Part shown: one piece after another, positions 7,237 through 16,873 of the stretch | Numbering within the stretch: the stretch's first letter is position 1 | Layout of the letters: each line of letters opens with the position of its first letter | Origin: JACDAE01 sp963717195 | GTDB lineage: Bacteria > Chloroflexota > Ktedonobacteria > Ktedonobacterales > Ktedonobacteraceae | DNA length: 64,000 bases | Assembly (NCBI GenBank): GCA_963717195.1 | Contig: CAVQVR010000001.1 | Coordinates: 458,069 to 522,068 of the forward strand | Direction of reading: 5' to 3' | Program-made: the position numbers and the translations under genes | The notes under the pieces: model-generated | What the model saw: only the letters and a program-made list of their open reading frames with translations | Databases searched by the model: none | Told to the model about the DNA's origin: nothing

Positions 7237-9189
7237 ATGGTAAGCAATTACGATAATATGACAGGGCGTACCCTGGGTACCTGCATACTTGAGCGTATGG
7301 TTGGGCAGGGTGGGATGGGGTCCGTTTACCTCGCACAACAGACACGACCGTCGCGCCGCGTCGCCGTGAAGGTCTTACAGCCCAATCTTTCCATGAATAG
7401 CGAGGTCTATCAGGAATTTCTTATTCGCTTCCGTCGCGAAGCCGATGTCATCGCACGTTTAGAACATGTCAACATTATGCCTATTTACGAGTATGGAGAA
7501 CAGGACAATCTCGCTTACCTGGTCATGCCTTATCTTGCTGGTGGTAGCCTGCGCGAGGTTCTTAACAAACGCGGCGCTCTCCCTCTCAACGAAGCGACAA
7601 CCTATATTGAACAGGCTGCCTCAGCGCTCGATTATGCACACTCACAGGGTGTGATCCACCGCGATCTCAAACCTGCAAACTTTCTTCTGGCATCCGATGG
7701 CAGACTGGTTCTGGCTGATTTTGGCATCGCACGCATTATGGAGGAGAGCGCTTCCAGCTCAGCATTAACAGGAACCGGGACCGTTCTGGGTACCCCAGAG
7801 TATATGGCACCGGAAATGGCACGTGGCGAACCTATTGATTATCGGGTCGATATCTACGAACTAGGCGTTGTGCTCTACCAGATGCTCAGCGGACACGTTC
7901 CTTTCACAGGCAACACTCCCATTTCGGTTGCCGCCAAACATATTCAAGAGCCAATGCCACTCCTACAACGGGAGAATCCGGCCGTTCCACCAGCAGTCGA
8001 TGCAGTGATTCAGAAAGCTACAGCCAAATATGTCGATGGCCGCTATACCAGCACCAGAGCAATGGCCCAGGCTCTACGCAATGCCATTACGGGTGGAGCA
8101 ACGTCAGCAACCTATTATGACCAGGTCGACAATGTCCCCACTATGCGAGCTGCCGGACAACCAGTCATTTTGCCGCCACCTGTGCCGCAGTACAATACCG
8201 CCAGCACCGCGTTTCAGCATCCAACTACCATGCCACCCGTCGCTGGTTGGGAAAACGCTGGAAATCAGTACCCCAGCTATGCAGGGTATGGTCAGCAACC
8301 TGGTGCTTATGGAAACTACTCAACACCAGCAGAACCCTATGCACCTCAACACCCAAAGCGCTCGCCTTTATGGTGGATTGTTGGCATCCTGGTCGCGCTT
8401 ATTCTGATCACCTCTGGCGTTTTTGCTGCTGTACAGTTCAACAAAGACAATACAAACACCGGAACTACACCACCACCGATAACAACTGCACAGGCAAACA
8501 CACCTGCCCCAACGGCGACTACGCAACCAACGGCGACTCGGCAACCAACTCCATCACCAACAGCTACCCAACAACCAACCCCATCACCAACGGCTACTCA
8601 GCAACCAACGCCAACAACTATTCCCGCTGGCCAGCAGATTTATGCCGCAACAGCTCCGGATTGCAATAACTCAGGTGGCACATGGACACCTCTTGGTAAT
8701 CCACACATCGCCTGTCAGGCCCAGAGCACGAAAATCACCAATACAGCTCAGGCAGCAGGGTTACAAGGCATTTTCTTAACGACCACTCCAAATCAAGGAA
8801 CGTATCCTGCTGACTACGAGATCAAGGTACAACTACAGCAGAATACTGCACCAACCAGTGACTTCGGCGTCTCCTTCCGCTCCCAGGCAAACACCCAGAA
8901 TGGGACTTATTCTCTTCTTATTCATCCTGACGGAACCTGGGGCATCTACCTTTATAATAGTACGGGACAACAAAACCAGATTGGGAACGGAACCGGCACG
9001 GCCAATGTTCAAGGAACGAATACGATAGATATTATCGTGAAGGGTTCGCATTTCACTGCTTCAGTCAATGGCAATAGCAGCCAGACGATAAATGATACGA
9101 CCTACACACAGGGCACGGTCGGTCTGGTCGCTGGTCAGGGGGATACCACTTACGCCAGCAACTTCTCGCTCTCGACACCTCCAGCATAG
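7237..9189 (+). CDS. Receptor-type Ser/Thr protein kinase with extracytoplasmic lectin-like domain
   Basis: Eukaryote-like (Hanks-type) kinase of 650 residues. The catalytic domain spans about residues 11-285: glycine loop GQGGMGSV (23-30), Lys45 in VAVKVL, HRDLKPAN (141-148), DFG (161-163) and APE (191-193). A linker rich in Pro, Gln and Tyr follows, then one transmembrane helix at about 376-398, then Thr/Pro repeats such as QQPTPSPTAT that should span the cell wall. The last 200 residues look like a concanavalin/DUF1080-type beta-sandwich (DYEIKVQLQQ... FGVSFRSQ... GTVGLVAGQGDTTYASNFSL). It probably senses an external ligand, perhaps a glycan, and phosphorylates cytoplasmic targets. It is a tandem paralogue of the next gene. 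Confidence 0.93.
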   Translation: MVSNYDNMTGRTLGTCILERMVGQGGMGSVYLAQQTRPSRRVAVKVLQPNLSMNSEVYQEFLIRFRREADVIARLEHVNIMPIYEYGEQDNLAYLVMPYLAGGSLREVLNKRGALPLNEATTYIEQAASALDYAHSQGVIHRDLKPANFLLASDGRLVLADFGIARIMEESASSSALTGTGTVLGTPEYMAPEMARGEPIDYRVDIYELGVVLYQMLSGHVPFTGNTPISVAAKHIQEPMPLLQRENPAVPPAVDAVIQKATAKYVDGRYTSTRAMAQALRNAITGGATSATYYDQVDNVPTMRAAGQPVILPPPVPQYNTASTAFQHPTTMPPVAGWENAGNQYPSYAGYGQQPGAYGNYSTPAEPYAPQHPKRSPLWWIVGILVALILITSGVFAAVQFNKDNTNTGTTPPPITTAQANTPAPTATTQPTATRQPTPSPTATQQPTPSPTATQQPTPTTIPAGQQIYAATAPDCNNSGGTWTPLGNPHIACQAQSTKITNTAQAAGLQGIFLTTTPNQGTYPADYEIKVQLQQNTAPTSDFGVSFRSQANTQNGTYSLLIHPDGTWGIYLYNSTGQQNQIGNGTGTANVQGTNTIDIIVKGSHFTASVNGNSSQTINDTTYTQGTVGLVAGQGDTTYASNFSLSTPPA

Positions 9190-9310
9190 GTGTTCGAGCT
9201 ATCTTTTGATCAAGAGGATGTAGATTTTGTGACTTACATCCTCTTCAAAAAATCGTCGAAAATGTATGTTGCGCTGTATTGTTCCTCCTTCCTACTCATC
9301 TGTATGAAAT

Positions 9311-9338
9311 TTGACATTCCTGCTGCATCTAGTACAAT
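9311..9338 (+). promoter_or_regulatory. Promoter of the second Ser/Thr kinase gene
   Basis: TTGACA and TACAAT with a 16-bp spacer. The implied leader of roughly 200 nt before the GTG at 9543 contains a small imperfect hairpin around 9416-9442 and no clear riboswitch. Confidence 0.55.
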
Positions 9339-9542
9339 AAGAGGGAAGCAAAATACTGGGGCTGCTTCGTCTTCCCCGGCGTATTCGCCGCTACACATCG
9401 CTAGTACAGACTGTGTCTCTGGCTCAGAGTACCTGAGAGACAAAAACGGATAGGAAACGAGAAATCACTGTTTTGCATTGATTGAATTTTTCCTGATACT
9501 TATTTATCGCATTATTCTGTATTTTTGAGAGGATCCACGAGC

Positions 9543-11729
9543 GTGGCAATTGACAACAATGAGTTATCAGGCCGGGTGCTAGGAACATGTACACTTCAGC
9601 ATATCCTCGGTCGCGGCGGCATGGGCGTTGTCTATCTCGCACGACAATCACGACCACGGCGTACCGTCGCTGTGAAAGTTCTTGTACCTGGCATGCATAT
9701 CGATCCAGGGGCGCGTGCGGAATTCTTAGTACGTTTTCGCCGCGAAGCCGACGCAATTGCAACCCTTGATCATATCAATATTATGCCCATCTATGAGTAT
9801 GGAGAACAGGAAGAGATGGCTTACCTGGTGATGCCATTTGTCATAGGCGGCACATTACGCACCTTACTGGCGAAAAAAGGTATCCTTTCCCTGACAGAAG
9901 TTATCCCTATTATCAAACAGGCCGCTGCCGCTCTCGATTGTGCCCACGCTCAAGGAATTGTACACCGCGACTTGAAACCGGGCAATATTCTCTTTCACGC
10001 CGATGGCAGAACCTTGCTAGCAGATTTCGGCCTGGCAAAGGTCGTACGCGGAAGCGAGGATTCTAGTAGCAGTGATAGCCTTTCAACGCTGACCAGCGTC
10101 GGGACAATCATCGGAACGCCCGAATATCTCTCACCTGAACAGAGCACGGGCCAGTCAATAGGTCCCTATACCGATATCTACTCCCTTGGTATTGTGCTCT
10201 ACCAGATGCTCGGCGGTCGTGTGCCCTTTACCGGCTCATCACCCGTATCCATTGCACTCAAGCACACCATGGAAACTCCTCCATCGCTCTTACAATTGAA
10301 TCCAACACTTCCGCCAGGAGTTGAGGCCGTTGTAATGAAAGCGCTCGCCAAGTTGCCAGAAGAACGTTTCAAGAGTGCCGGTGAGTTCGCACAGGCCCTA
10401 CAAAGCGCTACCCTGGATACTCCACTCACACCCAAAAATATAGTCACCATCACGGTTCCAGAGGAACACAAAGCGAACGAGCATATCGTCGAAGAAGCAG
10501 CCTCAGAACACCCAATCGTCTCACCAGTAACAAAAAATTCTAAAGACGCCTCGTCAGGGCTGGCAGAAGCAAGTCGGAGTGTCACGTCTTCCGCTAGCAT
10601 TTCACAACAAGCAATGGGAGAACAACTGGACGTCACTCCTGCAGAAGAAGCACCATTACCAGATTACCAGGTACAGGAGCATGTACATCCCGAAATGCCT
10701 GACCTTCATGCATCAGAGACTGTAGAGACAGCCCGTCCAATGTCATTTGAAGCGCCAACCGCTCCGGTACAGCAAGTATCGCCCGTCATCGCCCCACCAC
10801 CCGTCCGCCAGGTGTCACCAATTCTAACGCCAAACGTACCAGGACAGCAAGTATCACCCGTTCTTGCAGCACGACCTGAAGTCGTATCACCCAGGCAACC
10901 TCAAATGGCACCAGCGCCGGTTAAGAGATTTACAGACAAGCCATCCCCACCACCACGCGGGGGTTGTCAATCAATGACAATGATGCTTCTCGGTAGTCTA
11001 CTGACGCTTGTACTGGTGGTTGGGGGATTTATTGGCTACCTCGTGCTTGTACAGAAAAATAGTAATCCTTCTGCAAAGATTACAAGCGCTCCGCAGGCTA
11101 CAAAAACAGCAGTGGTACAGAAGACACATCCCTTTACCCCGCCAGCCTCACTGGTAACTGCTGGAAGTGCACTCTATGGTACTGCTTCACCCGGCCCACA
11201 ATGCGATACTCAAGGTGGACAGTGGAGCAAGCAAGCAGGAATCAGCGTGACATGCGCTACCAAAGGCGATGGAACACAGCTTTCAAATACCAGTAACAGC
11301 ATAGCAGGCATTTTCCTCAATAAGCTGCCACATGATCAGAGTATCCCGGAAAATTATGCATTACAGGTACAGGTCAACATAAGTTCTACCACGCAAGGAC
11401 ACTTTGGAGTTTTCTTCCGCAACCAATCAACGACACCTATCGGAGCAGGTTCGTACCTGATCAACGCGGCCGGCGCATGGACCGGTAATATATACGATAA
11501 TCAGACAGGTACAGTGACTCCACTCTGGAATTCGTCAGTGCGAGAGAAATTAAATGGATCCTTTACCCTCGATGTTACCGTACAAGGAGGTACCTATACC
11601 TTCTACGTGAATAGTGCCGAACAGGGATATATACAAAGTGAACGCTATACGGGGGGAAATCTCGGCCTCGTTGTTGATCCAGGTACAACCGTTACATTTA
11701 AAAATATGGTCATCTATGCTGCTTCATAA
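9543..11729 (+). CDS. Receptor-type Ser/Thr protein kinase with extracytoplasmic lectin-like domain
   Basis: Second member of the tandem kinase pair, 728 residues from the GTG at 9543, chosen because AGAGG sits 10 nt upstream; an in-frame TTG at 9525 lacks a ribosome site. Catalytic marks are GRGGMGVV, Lys in VAVKVLVPG, HRDLKPGN, DFGLA and SPEQ in place of APE. The linker is long and acidic, then contains repeats of the type QQVSPVIAPP. One transmembrane helix lies at about residues 478-503. The outer domain is related to that of the upstream kinase (YGTASPGPQC... AGIFLNKL... FGVFFRNQ... NLGLVVDPGTTVTFKNMVIYA). The pair probably arose by duplication and then diverged in linker and sensor. The ligand is unknown. 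Confidence 0.93.
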   Translation: MAIDNNELSGRVLGTCTLQHILGRGGMGVVYLARQSRPRRTVAVKVLVPGMHIDPGARAEFLVRFRREADAIATLDHINIMPIYEYGEQEEMAYLVMPFVIGGTLRTLLAKKGILSLTEVIPIIKQAAAALDCAHAQGIVHRDLKPGNILFHADGRTLLADFGLAKVVRGSEDSSSSDSLSTLTSVGTIIGTPEYLSPEQSTGQSIGPYTDIYSLGIVLYQMLGGRVPFTGSSPVSIALKHTMETPPSLLQLNPTLPPGVEAVVMKALAKLPEERFKSAGEFAQALQSATLDTPLTPKNIVTITVPEEHKANEHIVEEAASEHPIVSPVTKNSKDASSGLAEASRSVTSSASISQQAMGEQLDVTPAEEAPLPDYQVQEHVHPEMPDLHASETVETARPMSFEAPTAPVQQVSPVIAPPPVRQVSPILTPNVPGQQVSPVLAARPEVVSPRQPQMAPAPVKRFTDKPSPPPRGGCQSMTMMLLGSLLTLVLVVGGFIGYLVLVQKNSNPSAKITSAPQATKTAVVQKTHPFTPPASLVTAGSALYGTASPGPQCDTQGGQWSKQAGISVTCATKGDGTQLSNTSNSIAGIFLNKLPHDQSIPENYALQVQVNISSTTQGHFGVFFRNQSTTPIGAGSYLINAAGAWTGNIYDNQTGTVTPLWNSSVREKLNGSFTLDVTVQGGTYTFYVNSAEQGYIQSERYTGGNLGLVVDPGTTVTFKNMVIYAAS

Positions 11730-11848
11730 TTCCCATCTACGAGGCCTGATACCTCCAGAATTTGACACCTTTCCCTATCACAAGATAAGATCAAGCAGAA
11801 ACAGCTTGATCTTTATTTCTTTTTCAGCACAGCAAAGGAGCTATTTCC

Positions 11849-12673
11849 ATGGCACTCAAGAATTTCAAAGGAGCAGTCGCGATTATTACCGGAGGTGCAA
11901 GTGGTATCGGGCTGGCAACAGCTCAAGCACTCTCCTCAGAAGGTGCACACGTGGTTCTGGCCGATCTCAATGAACAAGGACTACAGCAGGCAGCAGAACA
12001 GATAAAGAAAAGCGGCGCAACAGGACAGGTGATCACGAAACGGACCGATGTCACTAGCGAAGAACAGGTACAGGCATTGATGCAGATGGCCCTCGATACC
12101 TATGGCGGCCACATCGACCTGGTAGTGACCAGCGCGGGCATTGGACGCGGCGGCCTGATAGATATGTTCTCCGGCCAGGAAATGCAGACTTTGATGAATA
12201 TCAACTTTATGGGAACCTATCACTGTGTCAGAGCTGCTCTACCAACAATGCGTCAACAGCAGAGCGGGCACTTTGTTTTCCTCAGTTCAGCCGCAGGGAA
12301 ACTGGGCGTTCCATTGTTGACAGCCTACTGTGCAAGCAAATGGGCAGTACGCGGCTTCTCCTCAGCTCTACGCGCCGAGCTCTACGGAACGGGTATTGAT
12401 GTCACTACCGTCTATCCTTCATGGGTAGATACGCCTATGACGCGACAAGAAGGCATGGAGCTTCTGAACATTGAAGCAAAACTTGTGGTAGAACAGGTTG
12501 CTGAAGAAATATTACAGGCTGTGCAGCAAGGAGATCACGATCTGACTATGGCACCAGATGAAGGGACCGCAACGCTTCTGCAGATCATGCAGAACGATCA
12601 AAATAAAGCAGAACAATTAGTGGGGCAATCATTCCAACAACGCTTACAGCAGTTTTCAGGAGGAACGGCGTAA
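11849..12673 (+). CDS. Short-chain dehydrogenase/reductase
   Basis: Classical SDR of 274 residues with an NAD(P)-binding Rossmann fold. The cofactor motif is TGGASGIG near residue 15, the catalytic Ser is in LSSAAGKLG, and Tyr/Lys are in YCASK. VTSAGIG replaces the more common NNAG. The C-terminal part (after YPSWVDTPM) is longer than in FabG-like enzymes, as in SDRs acting on bulky or lipid substrates. AAAGGAG lies about 7 nt ahead of the ATG. It stands alone downstream of the kinases; its substrate cannot be told from sequence. Confidence 0.9.
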   Translation: MALKNFKGAVAIITGGASGIGLATAQALSSEGAHVVLADLNEQGLQQAAEQIKKSGATGQVITKRTDVTSEEQVQALMQMALDTYGGHIDLVVTSAGIGRGGLIDMFSGQEMQTLMNINFMGTYHCVRAALPTMRQQQSGHFVFLSSAAGKLGVPLLTAYCASKWAVRGFSSALRAELYGTGIDVTTVYPSWVDTPMTRQEGMELLNIEAKLVVEQVAEEILQAVQQGDHDLTMAPDEGTATLLQIMQNDQNKAEQLVGQSFQQRLQQFSGGTA

Positions 12674-12746
12674 GCACAACATCAATGGAGTGCAATCTCT
12701 TGAACAACGCTGGTTCTCGCCTTCCTCTAAAATAGTATCCATCCGC

Positions 12747-12908
12747 TTAATGGGAAGCTACGCTAGTGACAAAAAAAGCCATCATAATCAACCAGCTAAT
12801 GACCAGAGCGATCAGAATACGCACAGCTATGCCGGAAGTAACAAAGCGACGACGACGCGTGATCAAAGTTGTAGCGGATTCAGGCGTCGTCATACGATGA
12901 GTAGCCAT
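12747..12908 (-). CDS. Small single-span membrane protein, 53 aa
   Basis: Starts at ATG 12908 with a strong GGAGGAG about 5 nt upstream. The sequence is a short polar N-terminus, a basic cluster TRRRRFVTS, and one hydrophobic helix of about 22 residues (IAVRILIALVISWLIMMAFF), which predicts Nin-Cout topology. No family is recognised. The ribosome site and the positive-inside pattern make it a likely real gene; function unknown. Confidence 0.6.
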   Translation of the reverse strand: MATHRMTTPESATTLITRRRRFVTSGIAVRILIALVISWLIMMAFFVTSVASH

Positions 12909-13025
12909 AGAACTCCTCCAATATAAAATCCAGGAACATCCTGGCAGATATGATGCCAGGATGTATCCCATCTACAAATGAACTCACTAGCTACAACGAT
13001 ACAAATTTATCAATGTTAACACACC

Positions 13026-13373
13026 CTACCTTTCAAGTACTTTCTTCTGGCATTCATCACATTCACAACTGGCACGCAGCTTCTCATACGTATAGATACC
13101 GGTTTTATGTCCATCTTCCCACACAGGCGTGAGTCCATAACGACCGACAGGTTGAATATTGACGAGTGTTGTCTCTTCCACACTCAAACTTTGCCTGCTC
13201 TGCAACATGCCTGGCAATCCGCCTTCACCAGCACACCAGGCGCAAGGGCAGGCCCAACGTAGATGTTCCCAGCCATGGATGCTTTCATGATCATCGCTCC
13301 ACGTCAGAATCAGTTTCCGATTCTCTTCATCAAGCAGAAACGACGTTGGCGATGGATGATCATATTGACTCAT
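13026..13373 (-). CDS. DUF971 / GBBH-like N-terminal domain protein
   Basis: A 115-residue single-domain protein. LTWSDDHESIHGWEHLRWACPCAWCAGE and PVGRYGLTPVWEDGHKTGIYTYEKLR are the diagnostic halves of the DUF971 (gamma-butyrobetaine-hydroxylase-like N-terminal) family. Cysteines in CPCAWC and at the C-terminus (SCECDEC) could bind a metal. In other bacteria the domain is found alone or attached to Mrp/ApbC-type Fe-S carrier proteins, so a role near Fe-S assembly is possible but not shown here. The gene is monocistronic. Confidence 0.88.
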   Translation of the reverse strand: MSQYDHPSPTSFLLDEENRKLILTWSDDHESIHGWEHLRWACPCAWCAGEGGLPGMLQSRQSLSVEETTLVNIQPVGRYGLTPVWEDGHKTGIYTYEKLRASCECDECQKKVLER

Positions 13374-13655
13374 CTATTTTCTCCGTTCGCACGTTAAGCT
13401 ATTCAGATTAATAATGTCCTCACCATCGAAGGCTGCATCCTCAAATGATTATATCTATTGTAGTTCTTTTCTCTGTGCCTGTCTATAAGATAGAACAAAA
13501 CATATCTATGCCTCTATCATCCTCTGCTTTGTTCCATGGGGCCAAATGATAGGGACCGAAGCCCCTAAAATCACGAAGATGGAGATGGGCGTTACCCGTA
13601 ATCATCATTCTGCGTTCTAGGAATTAGATGTTTATATTACTATGGAGATTGATCA

Positions 13656-14474
13656 ATGATAGAAACGTTGCTGGTTGGGGGATTGGCGGGCATACTGACA
13701 GCTATTGTCATCTCACTGCTCGCATTGTCCATGCAAAAACGCGCTATAAGTACACAACAAGAAGTACAACAGGCATGGGAACGCGCACAGGAAGCTCGCC
13801 AACAACAGTGGCAGGCCCAACAGGAGAAGCAGCTTCTCTCTATGGAAAACAAGCTGCTAGCCAGTATAGAACGGCTACAGTCTCAATGGCAAGATTTCGA
13901 GGCCAAAGACGCGGAGCGTGCGGAAAATCTGAGGCGACAATATGAGTTGACCACTACGCAGGCCCATATCGAATATGAGCTGGCACGCCTGCCTCACAGC
14001 GAGGATACGCCTCTTACTATCACGCGCCAACATCATGTCACCACACGTTGGCAGTCACCCCGTCTGCAGGGAGCCAACCTTTCGCATCGCAATCTCTCTT
14101 CACGTTACCTCGGCTATGCTGACTTGCGAGATAGTAAGTTGCTCAATACAAATCTTTTCATGGCCGATCTCTTTAGGGCATGGTTGGCGGGGGCTGATCT
14201 GACCGGGGCTGACCTGTCAGCTGCAAACCTGACCGAGGCTGATCTGCGGGGAGCAAATTTGACCGGAGCCAACTTCCAGGTTGCCGATCTCAATAATACC
14301 GTTCTGATAGGTGCTGACTTGCGTGGAGTGCGCAACCTCAGCCTGGAGCAGGTTCAGAATGCTATCTATGATGACACAACCTGCTTCGATGAGGCACTTG
14401 TCAATCACCTGTCACATGCTCCCTATCAGCAGCAGCGACTGGCACCATTCCATCTTTCATCGACACGAGAATAG
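13656..14474 (+). CDS. Membrane-anchored pentapeptide-repeat protein
   Basis: 272 residues in three parts. Residues 5-28 form one transmembrane helix. Residues about 33-110 are a Gln/Glu/Ala-rich coiled coil (QQEVQQAWERAQEARQQQWQ). Residues about 128-225 carry A(D/N)LxX pentapeptides such as GADLTGADLSAANLTEADLR, which fold as a right-handed quadrilateral beta-helix. The repeats face the cytoplasm if the coiled coil does. Function unknown; such proteins often serve as scaffolds. It has no obvious operon partner. Confidence 0.88.
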   Translation: MIETLLVGGLAGILTAIVISLLALSMQKRAISTQQEVQQAWERAQEARQQQWQAQQEKQLLSMENKLLASIERLQSQWQDFEAKDAERAENLRRQYELTTTQAHIEYELARLPHSEDTPLTITRQHHVTTRWQSPRLQGANLSHRNLSSRYLGYADLRDSKLLNTNLFMADLFRAWLAGADLTGADLSAANLTEADLRGANLTGANFQVADLNNTVLIGADLRGVRNLSLEQVQNAIYDDTTCFDEALVNHLSHAPYQQQRLAPFHLSSTRE

Positions 14475-14798
14475 AAGCGCTCTTCTGGCAAGAACGATGC
14501 TGATGTCATCCCCATCCCCAAGATGACACCAGTATCAAGTATGTAAACGGCCTCCAGAAGGATGTTTACAGCACTCATTAGCACTATATACCTCCCAGGT
14601 TGAACAAGAGAGATTCCCTGGTAACAGTTCCATGAAGTTGTCATATGAATGGTAGAGAAAAAGCAACCGGTACATTATAGAATACCCATCAAGGTGGGGA
14701 TCTGAATGGTTCGCACCCGCTATGAAATGTGGTAAACTTTGGGCAATTATCGGCATATCAGCCGGACTCGATTATTTTATTCAGAGGGTTTTATACAT
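14475..14798. other. Intergenic, 324 bp
   Basis: Holds the ribosome site of the next gene (GAGGG near 14783). I see no gene, hairpin of note or repeat-family copy in the rest. Confidence 0.6.
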
Positions 14799-15566
14799 AT
14801 GGGAAATGAACAGCAACTGCCGCTGGCAGGGAAAATCGCACTGATTACAGGAAGTAGTCAGGGTATTGGCCGCGCTACAGCAGAGCGCCTGGGACGGTCA
14901 GGAGCCGATGTCGTCATTAACTATCGCAGCAATGCTCACGCAGCCGAGGAGGTAAAGGCAACCATCGAAGCGCTAGGTAGACGGTGTATCGCAGTGCAAG
15001 CAGACGTGAGCAACGAGGAAGATGTAACGCGTCTCTTTGCTGAGATAAATCTCTTCCTTGGCCCGGTTAGTATTCTGGTGAATAATGCAGGCACAACACG
15101 TGATAAGTTAATTCTACAGATGTCGCTCAACGATTTTGAGCATGTCATGGATATCAACCTGCGTGCTGCATTCCTCTGCACAAAAGCCGCTCTACGTGGC
15201 ATGATGAAGGCACGCTGGGGACGTATCGTCAACGTAGCCTCAGTTGCAGGGCTGCTTGGCAACGCAGGACAGGCCAACTACAGTTCCTCCAAAGCCGCAA
15301 TTCTGGCCTTAACACTCAGTACGGCACGCGAGATGGCAAGCCGGAACATTACCGCTAACGCCGTTGCTCCCGGGTTCGTTCCTACTGAACTCACCTCTAC
15401 TGTTACAGAACAGCAACGGAAATTTATGCTTGACACGACCCCCCTGGGACGTTTCGGCACTGTTGATGAGGTAGCAACGGCAATCAATTTCTTTTGTTCG
15501 CCAGAAGCGAGCTATATCACCGGTCAGATCCTTGGTGTCGATGGAGGGCTAGCGATGCATATTTAG
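14799..15566 (+). CDS. fabG: 3-oxoacyl-ACP reductase-type SDR
   Basis: 255-residue SDR close to FabG, the NADPH-dependent ketoreductase of fatty-acid elongation. Marks: TGSSQGIGRA for cofactor, NNAGTTRD, catalytic NVASVAG, and YSSSKAA; the end ITGQILGVDGGLAMHI is typical. The ATG at 14799 has GAGGG upstream; a start 60 nt earlier would add a tail foreign to the family. No acyl carrier protein or other fab gene is next to it, so it may act outside core fatty-acid synthesis. Confidence 0.88.
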   Translation: MGNEQQLPLAGKIALITGSSQGIGRATAERLGRSGADVVINYRSNAHAAEEVKATIEALGRRCIAVQADVSNEEDVTRLFAEINLFLGPVSILVNNAGTTRDKLILQMSLNDFEHVMDINLRAAFLCTKAALRGMMKARWGRIVNVASVAGLLGNAGQANYSSSKAAILALTLSTAREMASRNITANAVAPGFVPTELTSTVTEQQRKFMLDTTPLGRFGTVDEVATAINFFCSPEASYITGQILGVDGGLAMHI

Positions 15567-15696
15567 TGCCTCTATTGATCGTCATTTGAACCCACAGCGT
15601 ACAGGTAGTTAGCGAGCAACAGAAATCCATGAAACATCTCGACGAACTTGTTTCTCTAACCAGTTAATAGAATTTTTCTGGCTAAGGAGGCTGCAC

Positions 15697-16560
15697 ATGG
15701 CACTTATCGAAACCGAGGAAACGAACCGTTTTACCTATGAGCGCTTCGCAGCGCACGCTTTTTATACCGATATCAATCGCTCGCTCGTCCAACAGGCACT
15801 TGCCCATCTACCAGTACGAGCGGGCCAATTAACTATTGTCGATATGGCATGTGGTACAGGTGCAGTTACACGCCTGATTGCGGAGGAACTGGCGCAGCAG
15901 GGACTGCTGGATCGTGCCCAACTAATTGGCGTTGATCCATCAGCAGAAGCACTGCGGCATGCACGCACTGGCATGGACCAGATGGGCCTGGAGACTCACG
16001 CCGAATTTATGCAAGGAGATGCTGAGGATCTTCCCAACATTGTCTCCAACGCTGATGCAGCTTTCTTCTGTAACGCAATTCATCTCGTTCCCGATAAACG
16101 CACCGCATTTGAGCAGATGTCTACTATTCTTGCCCCAGGGGGGATATTTGCCTGCAACAGCGCATTCTACGAAGGTACCTATGTTCCCGGCACAGAACGT
16201 TTCTATCGCCTCTGGACACGCCGCGCTGTTGGTTGGCTGAAGAATACGCACCCTGATGCGCATCTCTCACGAGAAGCGAAAGCGATGGCGATGCAGTGGC
16301 TCTCCCCTGAAGAATATATCGCCCTCTTCAAAATGACTGGTTTCAGCAGTGTTGAACCAATCCAAACAGCCGTTACGATCTCGCTCGACGCGTGGCGCGA
16401 TCTGGGTCAATACTGGCTTTTCATCGATGGTGCGCTTCCCGGTATCCCACTAGCCTATGGTGCTGAGGCGCTGGAGACGGCCGTCTACCAGGTCGGCCAG
16501 GAGTTGGGGATGGCAGAAGTGCCGCGCATGTGGCTCCAACTCGTTGCCACCAAAGCTTGA
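15697..16560 (+). CDS. Class I SAM-dependent methyltransferase
   Basis: 287 residues. Motif I is VDMACGTGAVTRL at about residues 48-60, the acidic motif II is LIGVDPSAEAL, and FMQGDAEDLP and LAPGGIFACN correspond to later core strands. The ribosome site AAGGAGG is strong. The C-terminal third (YWLFIDGALPG...) should form the substrate cap. Whether the substrate is a small molecule, quinone or lipid cannot be said; the fabG gene 130 bp upstream hints at a lipid or polyketide-like compound, but only weakly. Confidence 0.85.
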   Translation: MALIETEETNRFTYERFAAHAFYTDINRSLVQQALAHLPVRAGQLTIVDMACGTGAVTRLIAEELAQQGLLDRAQLIGVDPSAEALRHARTGMDQMGLETHAEFMQGDAEDLPNIVSNADAAFFCNAIHLVPDKRTAFEQMSTILAPGGIFACNSAFYEGTYVPGTERFYRLWTRRAVGWLKNTHPDAHLSREAKAMAMQWLSPEEYIALFKMTGFSSVEPIQTAVTISLDAWRDLGQYWLFIDGALPGIPLAYGAEALETAVYQVGQELGMAEVPRMWLQLVATKA

Positions 16561-16873
16561 GTCGAGTGGTAGTACACTAATCATTTATCGACCCTTTCCC
16601 AGGTGTTCAATCGATCTCCAATGCAAGAGCTATACCTGAGCTATACCTTGATGTATGATCAGGTATAGCTCGTCTCCGTTGTGAGTATAAAAAGCGCATT
16701 AATTTCTTGTGGGAAACATTGACGGCTACGGTATGAACTGCTATCATAAAGTACATGGGAATCCTTCTTAGCAAATTTACCCATAGGGGTATAGAGCATC
16801 TCAACGAAAATATGCTCCCAGAAACGCTTATTTTCTTCACCGTGTGTCAACGCCGGGACATAGGAGTAGTCAG
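16561..16873. other. Intergenic, 313 bp, with a 13-bp inverted repeat
   Basis: GAGCTATACCTGA at 16627-16639 is repeated as its exact complement at 16659-16671. There is no T run, so it may be a regulator site or a weak terminator for the methyltransferase gene. I see no gene in the rest. Confidence 0.55.

Noticed and set aside
9212..9245. AAGAGGATGTA stem-loop as a terminator of the first kinase
   Set aside because: The stem is followed by A rather than T on the coding strand, so it is not a convincing terminator.
14535..14756. Minus-strand frame in the gap before fabG
   Set aside because: No ribosome site or family resemblance; the peptide looks random.
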